5,155 nucleotides of DNA from Rhodospirillaceae bacterium (GTDB lineage: Bacteria > Pseudomonadota > Alphaproteobacteria > UBA9219): positions 1 through 5,155 of the forward strand of contig DNGD01000151.1 of assembly GCA_003486725.1 (NCBI GenBank), in the 5' to 3' direction. The notes beneath the pieces were generated by a model, which had not been told where the DNA came from, made no database searches, and worked only from the letters and a program-made list of their open reading frames with translations. The first letter of the stretch is position 1. Every line of letters starts with the position of its first letter. Below are positions 1-4,591 of this stretch, in pieces. The position numbers and the translations under genes are program-made.

Positions 1-158
1 GCGACCTTACGCAAAGCCGAGTTCGGCTTCTTCGGTGTCGTTGTATAGACGCGTGTGCAAACGCCGCGCTTTTGCGGGCATTCCTGCAAAGCGGGGACCT
101 TGTCACGGGTCTTAAGCGGTTGGCGCTTCTTGCGCACGAGCTGATTAATAGTAGGCAT
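1..158 (-). CDS. rpsL: 30S ribosomal protein S12, N-terminal part (runs off left edge)
   Basis: Reading the minus strand from ATG at 158 gives 52 complete codons beginning [12 protein letters not shown] and containing [20 protein letters not shown]. This is the invariant N-terminal half of ribosomal protein S12, the decoding-centre protein of the small subunit, and the match leaves no real doubt. Lys43 (Lys42 in mature E. coli numbering), the classic streptomycin-resistance position, is the wild-type lysine; the second resistance hot spot lies outside the window. The start is fixed by homology and by a GGAG Shine-Dalgarno at 164-167, five bases upstream. The same frame stays open upstream to ATGs at 191-194, but family length and the SD favour 158. 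In most Alphaproteobacteria rpsL follows rpoC and precedes rpsG-fusA; here it lies head-to-head with rsmE, so the gene order upstream is unusual. Confidence 0.97.
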   Translation of the reverse strand, partial: MPTINQLVRKKRQPLKTRDKVPALQECPQKRGVCTRVYTTTPKKPNSALRKV

Positions 159-185
159 CCGATCTCCGTTTTCGTTCCTAAGCCG

Positions 186-251
186 TGCCATCATGGCATG
201 ACTGACAAAACAACACCCACGCCGGAAGAGCAACGCTGCCTACCGTGTGGG
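186..251 (-). repeat. Further structured segment just before the rpsL ribosome-binding site
   Basis: CCCAC (minus strand, 251-247) can pair with GUGGG (220-216), enclosing a sequence with further short complementary stretches (AGC GUU GCU). Downstream, TGCCAT-C-ATGGCA (186-198) is a perfect 6-bp inverted repeat about 28 bases before the rpsL start. These add to the impression of a folded rpsL leader, but each stem is short and no known ribosomal-protein leader motif was recognised. Confidence 0.25.
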
Positions 252-276
252 GATCCTGACTTACACCGCGCGACCT

Positions 277-292
277 GCTGATTAAAACCAGC
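277..292 (-). repeat. Small hairpin at the end of the leader ORF
   Basis: On the minus strand GCUGGU (292-287) and AUCAGC (282-277) form a six-pair stem with one G-U wobble around the tetraloop UUUA. The TAA stop of the 15-codon upstream ORF spans the loop and the first stem base, so a ribosome terminating there would open the stem. No U-run follows, so it is not an intrinsic terminator by itself. Confidence 0.3.
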
Positions 293-329
293 CGTTGTAT
301 CGACGCAAGCTATGCAACTCTAACACCAT
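282..329 (-). CDS. Possible 15-residue leader peptide upstream of rpsL
   Basis: ATG at 329 opens a frame of 15 codons, MVLELHSLRRYNGWF, ending in TAA at 282-284. A GAGG Shine-Dalgarno (336-339) sits six bases before the ATG, good spacing for such a short ORF. It lies inside the predicted rpsL leader, its SD touches the hairpin at 340-355, and its stop codon lies inside a second hairpin at 277-292. It has three leucines and an Arg-Arg pair but no run of one amino acid as in classic amino-acid attenuators. Chance is a serious alternative because short ORFs with an SD are not rare. Confidence 0.25.
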   Translation of the reverse strand: MVLELHSLRRYNGWF

Positions 330-339
330 ACGAAACCTC

Positions 340-384
340 GTTTAGACCACTAAACCAAGGCGTTCCCGTAGGATCACCGGTTTA
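340..384 (-). promoter_or_regulatory. Competing hairpin segments in the rpsL leader
   Basis: On the minus strand three segments occur in the order UAAACC (384-379), GGUUUAG (356-350) and CUAAAC (345-340). The middle one can pair with the first (six Watson-Crick pairs plus a wobble at each end) or with the third (GUUUAG/CUAAAC, six perfect pairs with a UGGU loop), but not with both. The third segment directly abuts the GAGG Shine-Dalgarno of the short upstream ORF at 282-329. This resembles the geometry of an attenuator or translational switch. The pairing is visible; the function is inference, and short stems like these can arise by chance. Confidence 0.3.
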
Positions 385-443
385 ACTAGAACGGTTATTC
401 ACCATTCTTTTTAGCGATGGGTCTACCACCGATTCCGTAAGGC

Positions 444-471
444 AGGCGCATACTTAAGGAAATCTGCGCCT
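444..471. repeat. 7-bp perfect inverted repeat overlapping the candidate rpsL promoter
   Basis: AGGCGCA (444-450) and TGCGCCT (465-471) are exact reverse complements separated by 14 bases. The left arm falls at the predicted transcription start and the right arm in the -35/-10 spacer, so it is placed like an operator for a dimeric DNA-binding protein. It could equally be chance; no known operator was recognised. Confidence 0.35.
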
Positions 472-479
472 AAGGTCAA
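451..479 (-). promoter_or_regulatory. Candidate promoter for rpsL transcript
   Basis: On the minus strand TTGACC (474-479) matches the -35 consensus at five of six bases and is followed after 17 bases by TAAGTA (451-456). The -10 is poor against TATAAT; a one-base shift gives TTAAGT with a 16-base spacer. The bases after the -10 are GC-rich (TGCGCC), the kind of discriminator seen at growth-rate-controlled ribosomal promoters. Transcription would start near 444, leaving a leader of about 285 nt before rpsL. The -35 is the strong element; the call is an inference from spacing and orientation. Confidence 0.4.
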
Positions 480-500
480 GCACATAATAAAACTTTCTTG

Positions 501-671
501 AGAGTTTAGAGGCTAGGGTTCAGAGTTCTGGGATTGCCCCAAAAGACCACATTTTCAGAATGAGCCGAATTGCTCTGGTAAAATGCAGAATAAACTATAC
601 ATTACAGTATGTTAGCCACAGCCTTAAACCCTGGCCCCTGAACTTTGTTCCCTAACCGCTCTTTAAACCCT
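501..671. repeat. Large imperfect inverted repeat flanking the rsmE promoter region
   Basis: The arm at 501-532 resembles the reverse complement of 636-671. Hand alignment gives 26 identical bases out of 32 with four single-base gap positions, including shared blocks GTTTA, TAGGG and AGTTC. The arms enclose about 100 bases that hold the likely rsmE promoter. It could be the remnant of a small palindromic element or a hairpin in the rsmE leader. No transposase, clear target-site duplication or second copy is visible in the window, so the origin is open. Confidence 0.35.
570..596 (+). promoter_or_regulatory. Weak candidate promoter for the rsmE operon
   Basis: TGGTAAAAT at 576-584 looks like an extended -10 element (TG, one base, then TAAAAT), without a good -35 upstream. 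An alternative is TTGCTC (570-575) with TAAACT (591-596), but that spacer is only 15 bases. Either would start the transcript roughly 85-100 bases before the rsmE ATG. The element is chosen because the operon needs a promoter in this gap, so confidence is low. Confidence 0.25.
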
Positions 672-689
672 CCTCTATACAATAGGCGG

Positions 690-1496
690 ATGAGCACAGC
701 GCCCCATACATGGCCTCGCCTTTATCTGGCCGATGATTTGAGAATCGAGAGCGAAATCATTCTTTCGCCGGATCACACACATTATTTGCTGCATGTGTTG
801 CGCGCGCAGGCAGGTGATTCGATCCGGATTTTTAACGGACGTGATGGCGAATGGCGCGCAACGCTAACACAAACGCCGCAAAAGAAAAAAGAAGGCGCGA
901 TACTTTCGATTCGCGAACAACGCCGCCCGCAAAGCGCCGAACCTGATGTGTGGCTGTGCTGCGCGCCGATCAAGCGCAATCATTTCGATTACATGATTCA
1001 AAAAGCAACCGAGCTTGGTGCAAGCGTTATTCAACCCGTTCTGACATCACACACGCAAGTACGCGAATCAAACGTCGAGAGATTACGCACCATCGCGATC
1101 GAAGCCGCCGAACAGGCAGAGCGTTTATCCGTGCCCGAAATTAGAGAACCCGTCTCACTCGCGACACTCGTGAAAAACTGGCCAAAGAACAGACTGCCCA
1201 TTATCTGCGCGGAGTTCGGCGACGCCCAACCGGCGGCGCAGGGGCTTTCTTCCGCTTTGGCACAAGCGCGAACAGCCGCCGCCATATTCACGGGACCCGA
1301 AGGAGGCTTTACAACCGATGAATTAGCACTTTTACACACTTTGCCGGAAGTGTTGTGCTTACGACTGGGCTGCCGTATTCTACGCGCTGATACGGCTGCG
1401 CTCGCGGCGCTGAGTTGCTGGCAGGCTTTGTGTGGTGACTGGAAAACCCATCAAGGCGACATACGCACCCCAAGGGACAACGGGACAGCAAGATGA
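690..1496 (+). CDS. rsmE: 16S rRNA (uracil(1498)-N(3))-methyltransferase RsmE
   Basis: This 268-residue protein is a SPOUT-family RNA methyltransferase that uses S-adenosylmethionine to methylate N3 of U1498 in helix 44 of 16S rRNA in the 30S subunit. The N-terminal PUA-like domain shows HYLLHVLRAQAGD (31-43). Then come KRNHFDYMIQKATELG (95-110) and EQAERLSVPEI (141-151). The C-terminal trefoil knot carries the SAM-binding TGPEGGF (201-207) and LRLGCRILRADTA (224-236). It is slightly longer than the usual 240-250 residues, with a basic C-terminal tail after about residue 250. The ATG at 690 is preferred over an in-frame TTG at 645: the extension is unlike the family, and the N-terminus PRLYL normally starts near residue 10. 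Its ribosome-binding site (AGGCGG, 684-689) is weak and very close. The stop overlaps the next start by four bases (ATGA), so the two genes form an operon. Confidence 0.95.
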   Translation: MSTAPHTWPRLYLADDLRIESEIILSPDHTHYLLHVLRAQAGDSIRIFNGRDGEWRATLTQTPQKKKEGAILSIREQRRPQSAEPDVWLCCAPIKRNHFDYMIQKATELGASVIQPVLTSHTQVRESNVERLRTIAIEAAEQAERLSVPEIREPVSLATLVKNWPKNRLPIICAEFGDAQPAAQGLSSALAQARTAAAIFTGPEGGFTTDELALLHTLPEVLCLRLGCRILRADTAALAALSCWQALCGDWKTHQGDIRTPRDNGTAR

Positions 1497-2188
1497 CGAA
1501 CAGACACGACGACGATGATGATGACGATCATGAATTGAACTTCCTTCTTATTCCCACGTTAAACGTGAAAAAGAAGGTGATGTCGATTCTCTCTCATCTG
1601 CATATGCCATCCGGGGAAGGAAAAAACCGCGAGGGTCATACAAAATCATGGCTCTCGGATTTCAATCATCTTTTTATTCCCACACCACGCCCCCCAAAAA
1701 AATCCACGAGAATCGACAAGATCCATTTTCGCATGGATCCGTGGAGCAAGAGACAGAGTAGATCAGATGAAAACAGCGAGCCACGCTTTGAGATTTTAGC
1801 CGCTGGCAGCATCAAATCACCCACAGCGAAAACGAAGGCCGCCGCCGCGGCCGCTGGCCCATCCAAAGCGCAAGACGCCGGCGAGGCACACCCCGCAGGG
1901 GGCAGAGCCTCGGAGGATAACTACATGGTGAAATACCAACAAAATAAACAGGAGACTCAAAAAGCGCAGGCAGCCAAAGTCAAAGCCGAGAATGCCGCTA
2001 AAGCTCAAGGCAAAGAAACGCTGAAGGAAACCATGGATCGAGGCCGCGCCACACAACTGTTTGATCAGATACAAGGCTGGAAATCAAAAGCTGGCACCGG
2101 AGAGTATGACGAAGCCACCATTCAGGGCAATGTTAACAGTCTTGAGTCCGAATTCTACGGAATCGACGAAAAATACCGTCCCCGTTAA
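1493..2188 (+). CDS. Uncharacterised repeat- and Asp-tract protein coupled to rsmE
   Basis: A 231-residue hydrophilic protein that I cannot place in a family. Its ATG overlaps the rsmE stop (ATGA at 1493-1496), with GGGA at 1482-1485 as Shine-Dalgarno, so translational coupling is likely. Visible parts: His5, seven aspartates (6-12) and His13; two related segments at 16-38 and 58-81 that share N-x-L-[LF]-I-P-T, a KK pair and an H-[LF]-x-M-like end; an alanine/lysine-rich low-complexity linker (about 103-140, including six alanines at 116-121); a Gln/Lys/Ala-rich stretch likely to be helical or coiled-coil (about 144-185); and a C-terminal part with FDQIQGW (190-196) and ESEFYGIDEKYRP (218-230). 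There is no signal peptide, membrane segment or cysteine, so it is probably cytoplasmic. The coupling does not prove a role in rRNA modification. It could be a lineage-specific protein. Confidence 0.75.
   Translation: MTNRHDDDDDDDHELNFLLIPTLNVKKKVMSILSHLHMPSGEGKNREGHTKSWLSDFNHLFIPTPRPPKKSTRIDKIHFRMDPWSKRQSRSDENSEPRFEILAAGSIKSPTAKTKAAAAAAGPSKAQDAGEAHPAGGRASEDNYMVKYQQNKQETQKAQAAKVKAENAAKAQGKETLKETMDRGRATQLFDQIQGWKSKAGTGEYDEATIQGNVNSLESEFYGIDEKYRPR
1508..1528 (+). repeat. GAY trinucleotide run encoding seven aspartates
   Basis: Seven consecutive GAC/GAT codons give residues 6-12 of the uncharacterised protein, flanked by His5 and His13. The unit is three bases, so length change would alter the number of aspartates without shifting the frame. 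Acidic runs with flanking histidines can bind divalent metal, but nothing else in the sequence shows this. Confidence 0.6.
1538..1735 (+). repeat. Internal repeat within the rsmE-coupled protein
   Basis: Residues 16-38 (1538-1606) and 58-81 (1664-1735) align with one inserted residue: both begin N-x-L-[LF]-I-P-T, carry a KK pair after the IPT core, and end in His, a hydrophobic residue and Met or a near equivalent. At DNA level CTTCTTATTCCCAC (1544-1557) and CTTTTTATTCCCAC (1670-1683) differ at one of 14 bases and are exactly 126 bases (42 codons) apart. Beyond that block the DNA has diverged, so an old partial duplication or convergent selection on a motif are both possible. Confidence 0.55.
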
Positions 2189-2207
2189 CGATTAACCCCA
2201 TTTTATC

Positions 2208-2236
2208 TTGCGCAACTATTTGCCACTCAGCATAAT
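2208..2236 (+). promoter_or_regulatory. Candidate promoter for the lipoprotein gene
   Basis: TTGCGC (2208-2213), a 17-base spacer and CATAAT (2231-2236, five of six consensus bases) lie in the 88-base gap before the lipoprotein gene. The predicted start near 2243 leaves a leader of about 34 bases. A second -10-like GATAAT (2247-2252) has no well-spaced -35. There is no terminator after the preceding gene, so some read-through from the rsmE operon is also possible. Confidence 0.45.
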
Positions 2237-2276
2237 TTTGAGTGCCGATAATTATTATTTTCCCAAAGGACATTTT

Positions 2277-3044
2277 ATGAAAAACCTCTCCACTCCTGTC
2301 TTGACCAAGGGATCTATCGCCATTTTTATCTGTGCAGCAGCTTCCCTGCTCTCTAGCTGCGCAACACCTCAACAAGAGCCCGACCTCGCACCCCCTGCTC
2401 CCACGTCAAAAGAAAGCGAGGCAGCGCGCCCTCTAGACCTGAACAATCTCTGTGGCGGCGACGGTACTGGCGGTATAATCGAAGTACGTGCGACAGAAGA
2501 TGGTTTGGATAAAACCCTTCTCAGCGGCTATGAATGTTCTGGAACCGACGCGGTCAGCCCGACATTCTCCCTATCGATTGTTTATGACCCCGCTTCCGGT
2601 GAAATTGCAAAAACCTATTCCGACGATTACGGAGACTACAGTGTCGTTATCAATACTAAAGACGGCACAGCAGCGGGTTATGCAAATTATTTTGACGGGG
2701 GCGCACGGGAAAATTTGGCTGAATGTGCCGTCGCCCGATCAACAAGCCTGACAAGCTGCCGTACTGTCCCTATGGATTCTGAATTTAAAGAAAATACAGT
2801 AAGATCGATCAAAGAAACTGCAGCAACTATCTTCGGTCAATCCGAAACAGTTCTCATCGACGTATTGAGCGGCACGTTGAAAAATGATCCTGTGGGCGGC
2901 CTTGCGGTCAAGCTCCATGATTCACAGTATGCAACTGCACTGTTGGCAGACAGCAAAAAAACGATGGAAACGATTCTGAGCGGTGAAACGCCTTACGTCC
3001 CTCTCCCTGTAAACAAGATGGCAGCCGCGCCTGCTCCACAATAA
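2277..3044 (+). CDS. Putative outer-membrane lipoprotein of unknown function
   Basis: A 255-residue protein starting at ATG 2277, chosen over a TTG-initiated extension from 2208 because AAAGGA (2265-2270) sits six bases upstream and a lipoprotein signal begins exactly here. The signal has Lys2 and Lys11, a hydrophobic stretch (about 12-25) and the lipobox L25-S-S-C28. Cys28 would be lipidated and cleaved by the Lgt/Lsp/Lnt route, and Ala at +2 fits Lol sorting to the outer membrane. A Pro-rich linker (31-43) leads into a domain with four further cysteines (59, 87, 150, 161), suggesting two disulfides in the periplasm, and a run of acidic, Gly- and Tyr-rich segments around 103-142. The tail after about 240 is Pro/Ala-rich. 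I do not recognise the family. It has its own candidate promoter and ends at a strong terminator, so it is probably a single-gene unit. Confidence 0.85.
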   Translation: MKNLSTPVLTKGSIAIFICAAASLLSSCATPQQEPDLAPPAPTSKESEAARPLDLNNLCGGDGTGGIIEVRATEDGLDKTLLSGYECSGTDAVSPTFSLSIVYDPASGEIAKTYSDDYGDYSVVINTKDGTAAGYANYFDGGARENLAECAVARSTSLTSCRTVPMDSEFKENTVRSIKETAATIFGQSETVLIDVLSGTLKNDPVGGLAVKLHDSQYATALLADSKKTMETILSGETPYVPLPVNKMAAAPAPQ

Positions 3045-3062
3045 CCAAACAAATCACGCAAT

Positions 3063-3092
3063 AAAAAACCGGCCTTCTGGCCGGTTTTTTTT
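3063..3092. terminator. Bidirectional intrinsic terminator between convergent genes
   Basis: AAAAAACCGGCC (3063-3074) and GGCCGGTTTTTT (3079-3090) are perfect 12-base complements around a TTCT loop. Reading right, the GC core is followed by eight T (3085-3092); reading left, by six. It therefore ends the lipoprotein transcript, whose stop lies 18 bases before it, and the convergent minus-strand transcript, whose last stop lies 18 bases from its other edge. Confidence 0.93.
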
Positions 3093-3110
3093 ACAACGAT
3101 TAAAACCTCT

Positions 3111-3812
3111 TTATCTCTTTTCGTTCGGAAAATACGCCTTCACAGTGTCCCTTCTCTCATTCCTGAGCGCTTCGGATTTAGCTATGTCCGAAGGTTCGGC
3201 CTGATCATTCCGCTTTCCAACCAGAATGGCTTTGTCGCAAAGTTCGCGGAGAAAAGAAGCAGAAGTCTGGATATCACCAGCTTTGAAGACCGGCGGCTGA
3301 TTGAATAAAGTTTGTCCGGCACCGTACTTCATGGTTCCATCGGGCAATTCAAAAACCTGAACGCGCGTCGCCTCGTGAAGCCCCCTCACCACACGCTCAG
3401 CCGACAGAAAACCCGTCAAAGAGGGCATCACGCCCATCAACAGGGGTTCGCCGTAAGGCATTGTGACCGTAAAGGCTCCCGTTTCGTTCGCCCGTGTATT
3501 GAGGACATAAAGCTTGTCCAATTCGGGATCGCGGGTAAAAGTTTGATCCACCGGATTAGTCGCATAACCGCATTGCAGTGTGAACGTTGGATAGGGCTTG
3601 CCTTTTCCGTCTTTAATGATGCCGCCCTGTTTGATAACGGACGGGTACAGCTCGGGTTGTCCCGTAAACTGGAATTGCTGCGCGTTTTTGGGCGCAACCT
3701 CAAAACCGGAAGCAGCCTCCTCGGCCATTACGCCACCAGAAAACAACATCAAACCAAAACACGCCAACGCTACGGCGGTCTTATGGCAGGAACGGTAAAG
3801 AGTGTTGTTCAT
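3111..3812 (-). CDS. Exported protein of unknown function downstream of infA
   Basis: A 233-residue protein with a typical Sec signal peptide: Arg7 and Lys11, a hydrophobic core (about 12-28) and a likely signal peptidase I cut after V-M-A30. There is no lipobox, so it is probably soluble in the periplasm. The mature part (about 203 residues) has two cysteines (81 and 192), which could form one disulfide, in the contexts TLQCGYATNP and FLRELCDKA, and a charged helix-like C-terminus (about 203-233). The ATG at 3812 is chosen because AGGGAG (3819-3824) is six bases upstream and the signal starts there; the longer frame to 3869 would run into infA. It lies 16 bases behind infA and before the shared terminator, so it is probably the last gene of that operon. 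I do not recognise the family and infer no function from the position. Confidence 0.82.
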   Translation of the reverse strand: MNNTLYRSCHKTAVALACFGLMLFSGGVMAEEAASGFEVAPKNAQQFQFTGQPELYPSVIKQGGIIKDGKGKPYPTFTLQCGYATNPVDQTFTRDPELDKLYVLNTRANETGAFTVTMPYGEPLLMGVMPSLTGFLSAERVVRGLHEATRVQVFELPDGTMKYGAGQTLFNQPPVFKAGDIQTSASFLRELCDKAILVGKRNDQAEPSDIAKSEALRNERRDTVKAYFPNEKR

Positions 3813-3828
3813 CGCGCTCTCCCTGTTT

Positions 3829-4047
3829 TTACTTGTGACGGAAGGTAATGCGTCCTTTGCTGAGATCATAGGGGGTCATCTCGACATTCACCTTGTCACC
3901 CGCCAAAACGCGGATGCGGTTTTTACGCATTTTTCCCGATGTGTGCGCAAGCACCTCATGCCCGTTGTCCAGCTTGACGCGGAACATGGCATTGGGAAGG
4001 ATTTCGGATACGATCCCTTCGAACTCAAGAAGATCTTCTTTAGACAT
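3829..4047 (-). CDS. infA: Translation initiation factor IF-1
   Basis: The 72-residue product has the usual length and sequence of IF-1: [27 protein letters not shown], then [35 protein letters not shown] at the end (quoted in two parts: [16 protein letters not shown] and [19 protein letters not shown]). It is a single S1-type OB-fold that binds the ribosomal A site of the 30S subunit and works with IF-2 and IF-3 during initiation. Basic residues MRKNRIRV (40-47) and the final RITFRHK are the RNA-contacting parts known in the family. The Shine-Dalgarno is modest: AAGAG six bases before the ATG. It follows the DUF2948 gene after 72 bases that can form alternative hairpins. In many Alphaproteobacteria hisD, a UPF0262 gene and a small phosphatase gene lie between DUF2948 and infA; here they are absent. 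Confidence 0.97.
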   Translation of the reverse strand: MSKEDLLEFEGIVSEILPNAMFRVKLDNGHEVLAHTSGKMRKNRIRVLAGDKVNVEMTPYDLSKGRITFRHK

Positions 4048-4074
4048 AAAATACTCTTTTCATTTACTTAGCGA

Positions 4075-4109
4075 GCCATTTTGCAGGCGATGGGAAAATG
4101 GCCTTTTCC
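4075..4109 (-). repeat. Two mutually exclusive stems in the infA leader
   Basis: On the minus strand GGAAAA (4109-4104) can pair with UUUUCC (4098-4093) around a five-base loop. Alternatively GCCAUUUU (4102-4095) can pair with AAAAUGGC (4082-4075), eight perfect pairs around a 12-base loop. The two stems share 4095-4098, so only one can form. No U-run follows, so neither is a textbook intrinsic terminator, and neither covers the infA ribosome-binding site near 4054-4058. The pairing is seen directly; a regulatory role or an RNA-processing site is inference. Confidence 0.4.
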
Positions 4110-4119
4110 AACGCATTCG

Positions 4120-4578
4120 TCAAGTCGCATGACAGGGAAGATGTGTTGTCGGCCACGATTCCCCGAAATCGCACAGTTTAAGCCGCCAATTATCCAGCTT
4201 TAGCCGCATTCTGCCCTCGCCCGCGAAGATAAAGTGCAGATAAGGCGCTTCGTAGCTAATGGTTAACAGATCGAGCATCGCCGCCGGATCGTTGGGATTG
4301 ATCCCTGTGAATTGCACGGCCTCCACGCCTTCAATATCCAGCGCGCAGTTGATGCGCTCAAAACAGACCGTGTCATCCTCATTGGCAGGCAGGGGAATGA
4401 CGGGGGCACCGTCTTGCACCCCATCCCATTTAAAGCGCTGTACGACCATCACAAAGTTCTTGTCTGTGGCGTGGTAGGTCATGTCGCACGTCGGCGCGAT
4501 AGCGTCCTGCAAAACGGCAGCAATCACCTGAATATCCGCCGCATCCTGCGCCATCAGCTTGAGAGGTTCGTCGGTCAT
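4120..4578 (-). CDS. DUF2948 family protein
   Basis: A 152-residue protein matching the alphaproteobacterial DUF2948 family in length and pattern: LKLMAQDAADIQVIAAVLQDA at the start (quoted as LKLMAQDAADIQVI, 6-19), MVVQRFKWDG (44-53), a VCFERINCALDIEGVEAVQF strand region, LDLLTISYE, LHFIFAGEGRMRLKLDNWRLKLCDFGESW and a final PCHAT (the long stretch can be read at about 114-142). The biochemical role is unknown; no catalytic motif, signal peptide or membrane segment is visible, so it is probably cytoplasmic. A near-perfect Shine-Dalgarno, AAGGAGG, overlaps the murA stop codon (TAAGGAGG, 4587-4594) eight bases before the ATG, so translation is likely linked to murA. The murA-DUF2948 pair is a conserved neighbourhood in Alphaproteobacteria. 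Assignment is from recall of the family pattern. Confidence 0.82.
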   Translation of the reverse strand: MTDEPLKLMAQDAADIQVIAAVLQDAIAPTCDMTYHATDKNFVMVVQRFKWDGVQDGAPVIPLPANEDDTVCFERINCALDIEGVEAVQFTGINPNDPAAMLDLLTISYEAPYLHFIFAGEGRMRLKLDNWRLKLCDFGESWPTTHLPCHAT

Positions 4579-4591
4579 GGGGTATGCCTCC

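Larger units (their letters stand above)
159..689. other. Long divergent intergenic region between rpsL and rsmE
   Basis: About 530 bases have no convincing protein gene of ordinary size. The open frame at 72-281 on the plus strand lies mostly antisense to rpsL and has no family resemblance. No tRNA cloverleaf or rRNA stretch was recognised. The rpsL-proximal part (159-480) has a plausible promoter, several short inverted repeats and a 15-codon upstream ORF. The rsmE-proximal part (500-689) has a large imperfect inverted repeat and purine/pyrimidine-biased stretches with TTAAACCCT occurring twice (624-632 and 663-671). In many relatives rpsL follows rpoC, so this region may have formed when that order was broken. 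Confidence 0.8.

Noticed and set aside
72..281. Plus-strand open frame of 69 codons opposite rpsL
   Set aside because: It is antisense to the S12 coding region and its leader, has no good ribosome-binding site and no recognisable protein features.
608..671. Telomere-like CCCTAA/TTAAACCCT motifs as a replication or telomere signal
   Set aside because: Only two short irregular copies, within a chromosomal housekeeping context; better explained as part of the imperfect inverted repeat.
645..689. Longer RsmE start (TTG at 645)
   Set aside because: The added 15 residues have no family counterpart, and the ATG at 690 gives the normal N-terminus.
159..689. Search for a tRNA, CRISPR array or insertion sequence in the intergenic region
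   Set aside because: No cloverleaf, no regularly spaced repeats and no transposase fragment could be found by eye.
2208..2276. Longer lipoprotein start (TTG at 2208)
   Set aside because: It would bury the lipoprotein signal 23 residues inside; the ATG at 2277 has a proper ribosome-binding site, and 2208 coincides with the promoter -35.
2474..2479. Perfect TATAAT inside the lipoprotein gene
   Set aside because: No -35 element at a suitable distance and no downstream gene that would use it.
3312..3848. 178-codon plus-strand frame opposite the exported protein
   Set aside because: The minus strand has a signal peptide, a ribosome-binding site and operon context; the plus frame has none and looks like a coding shadow.
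3813..3869. Longer start for the exported protein, overlapping infA
   Set aside because: The extension is infA sequence read in another frame; ATG 3812 has an AGGGAG site and begins a normal signal peptide.
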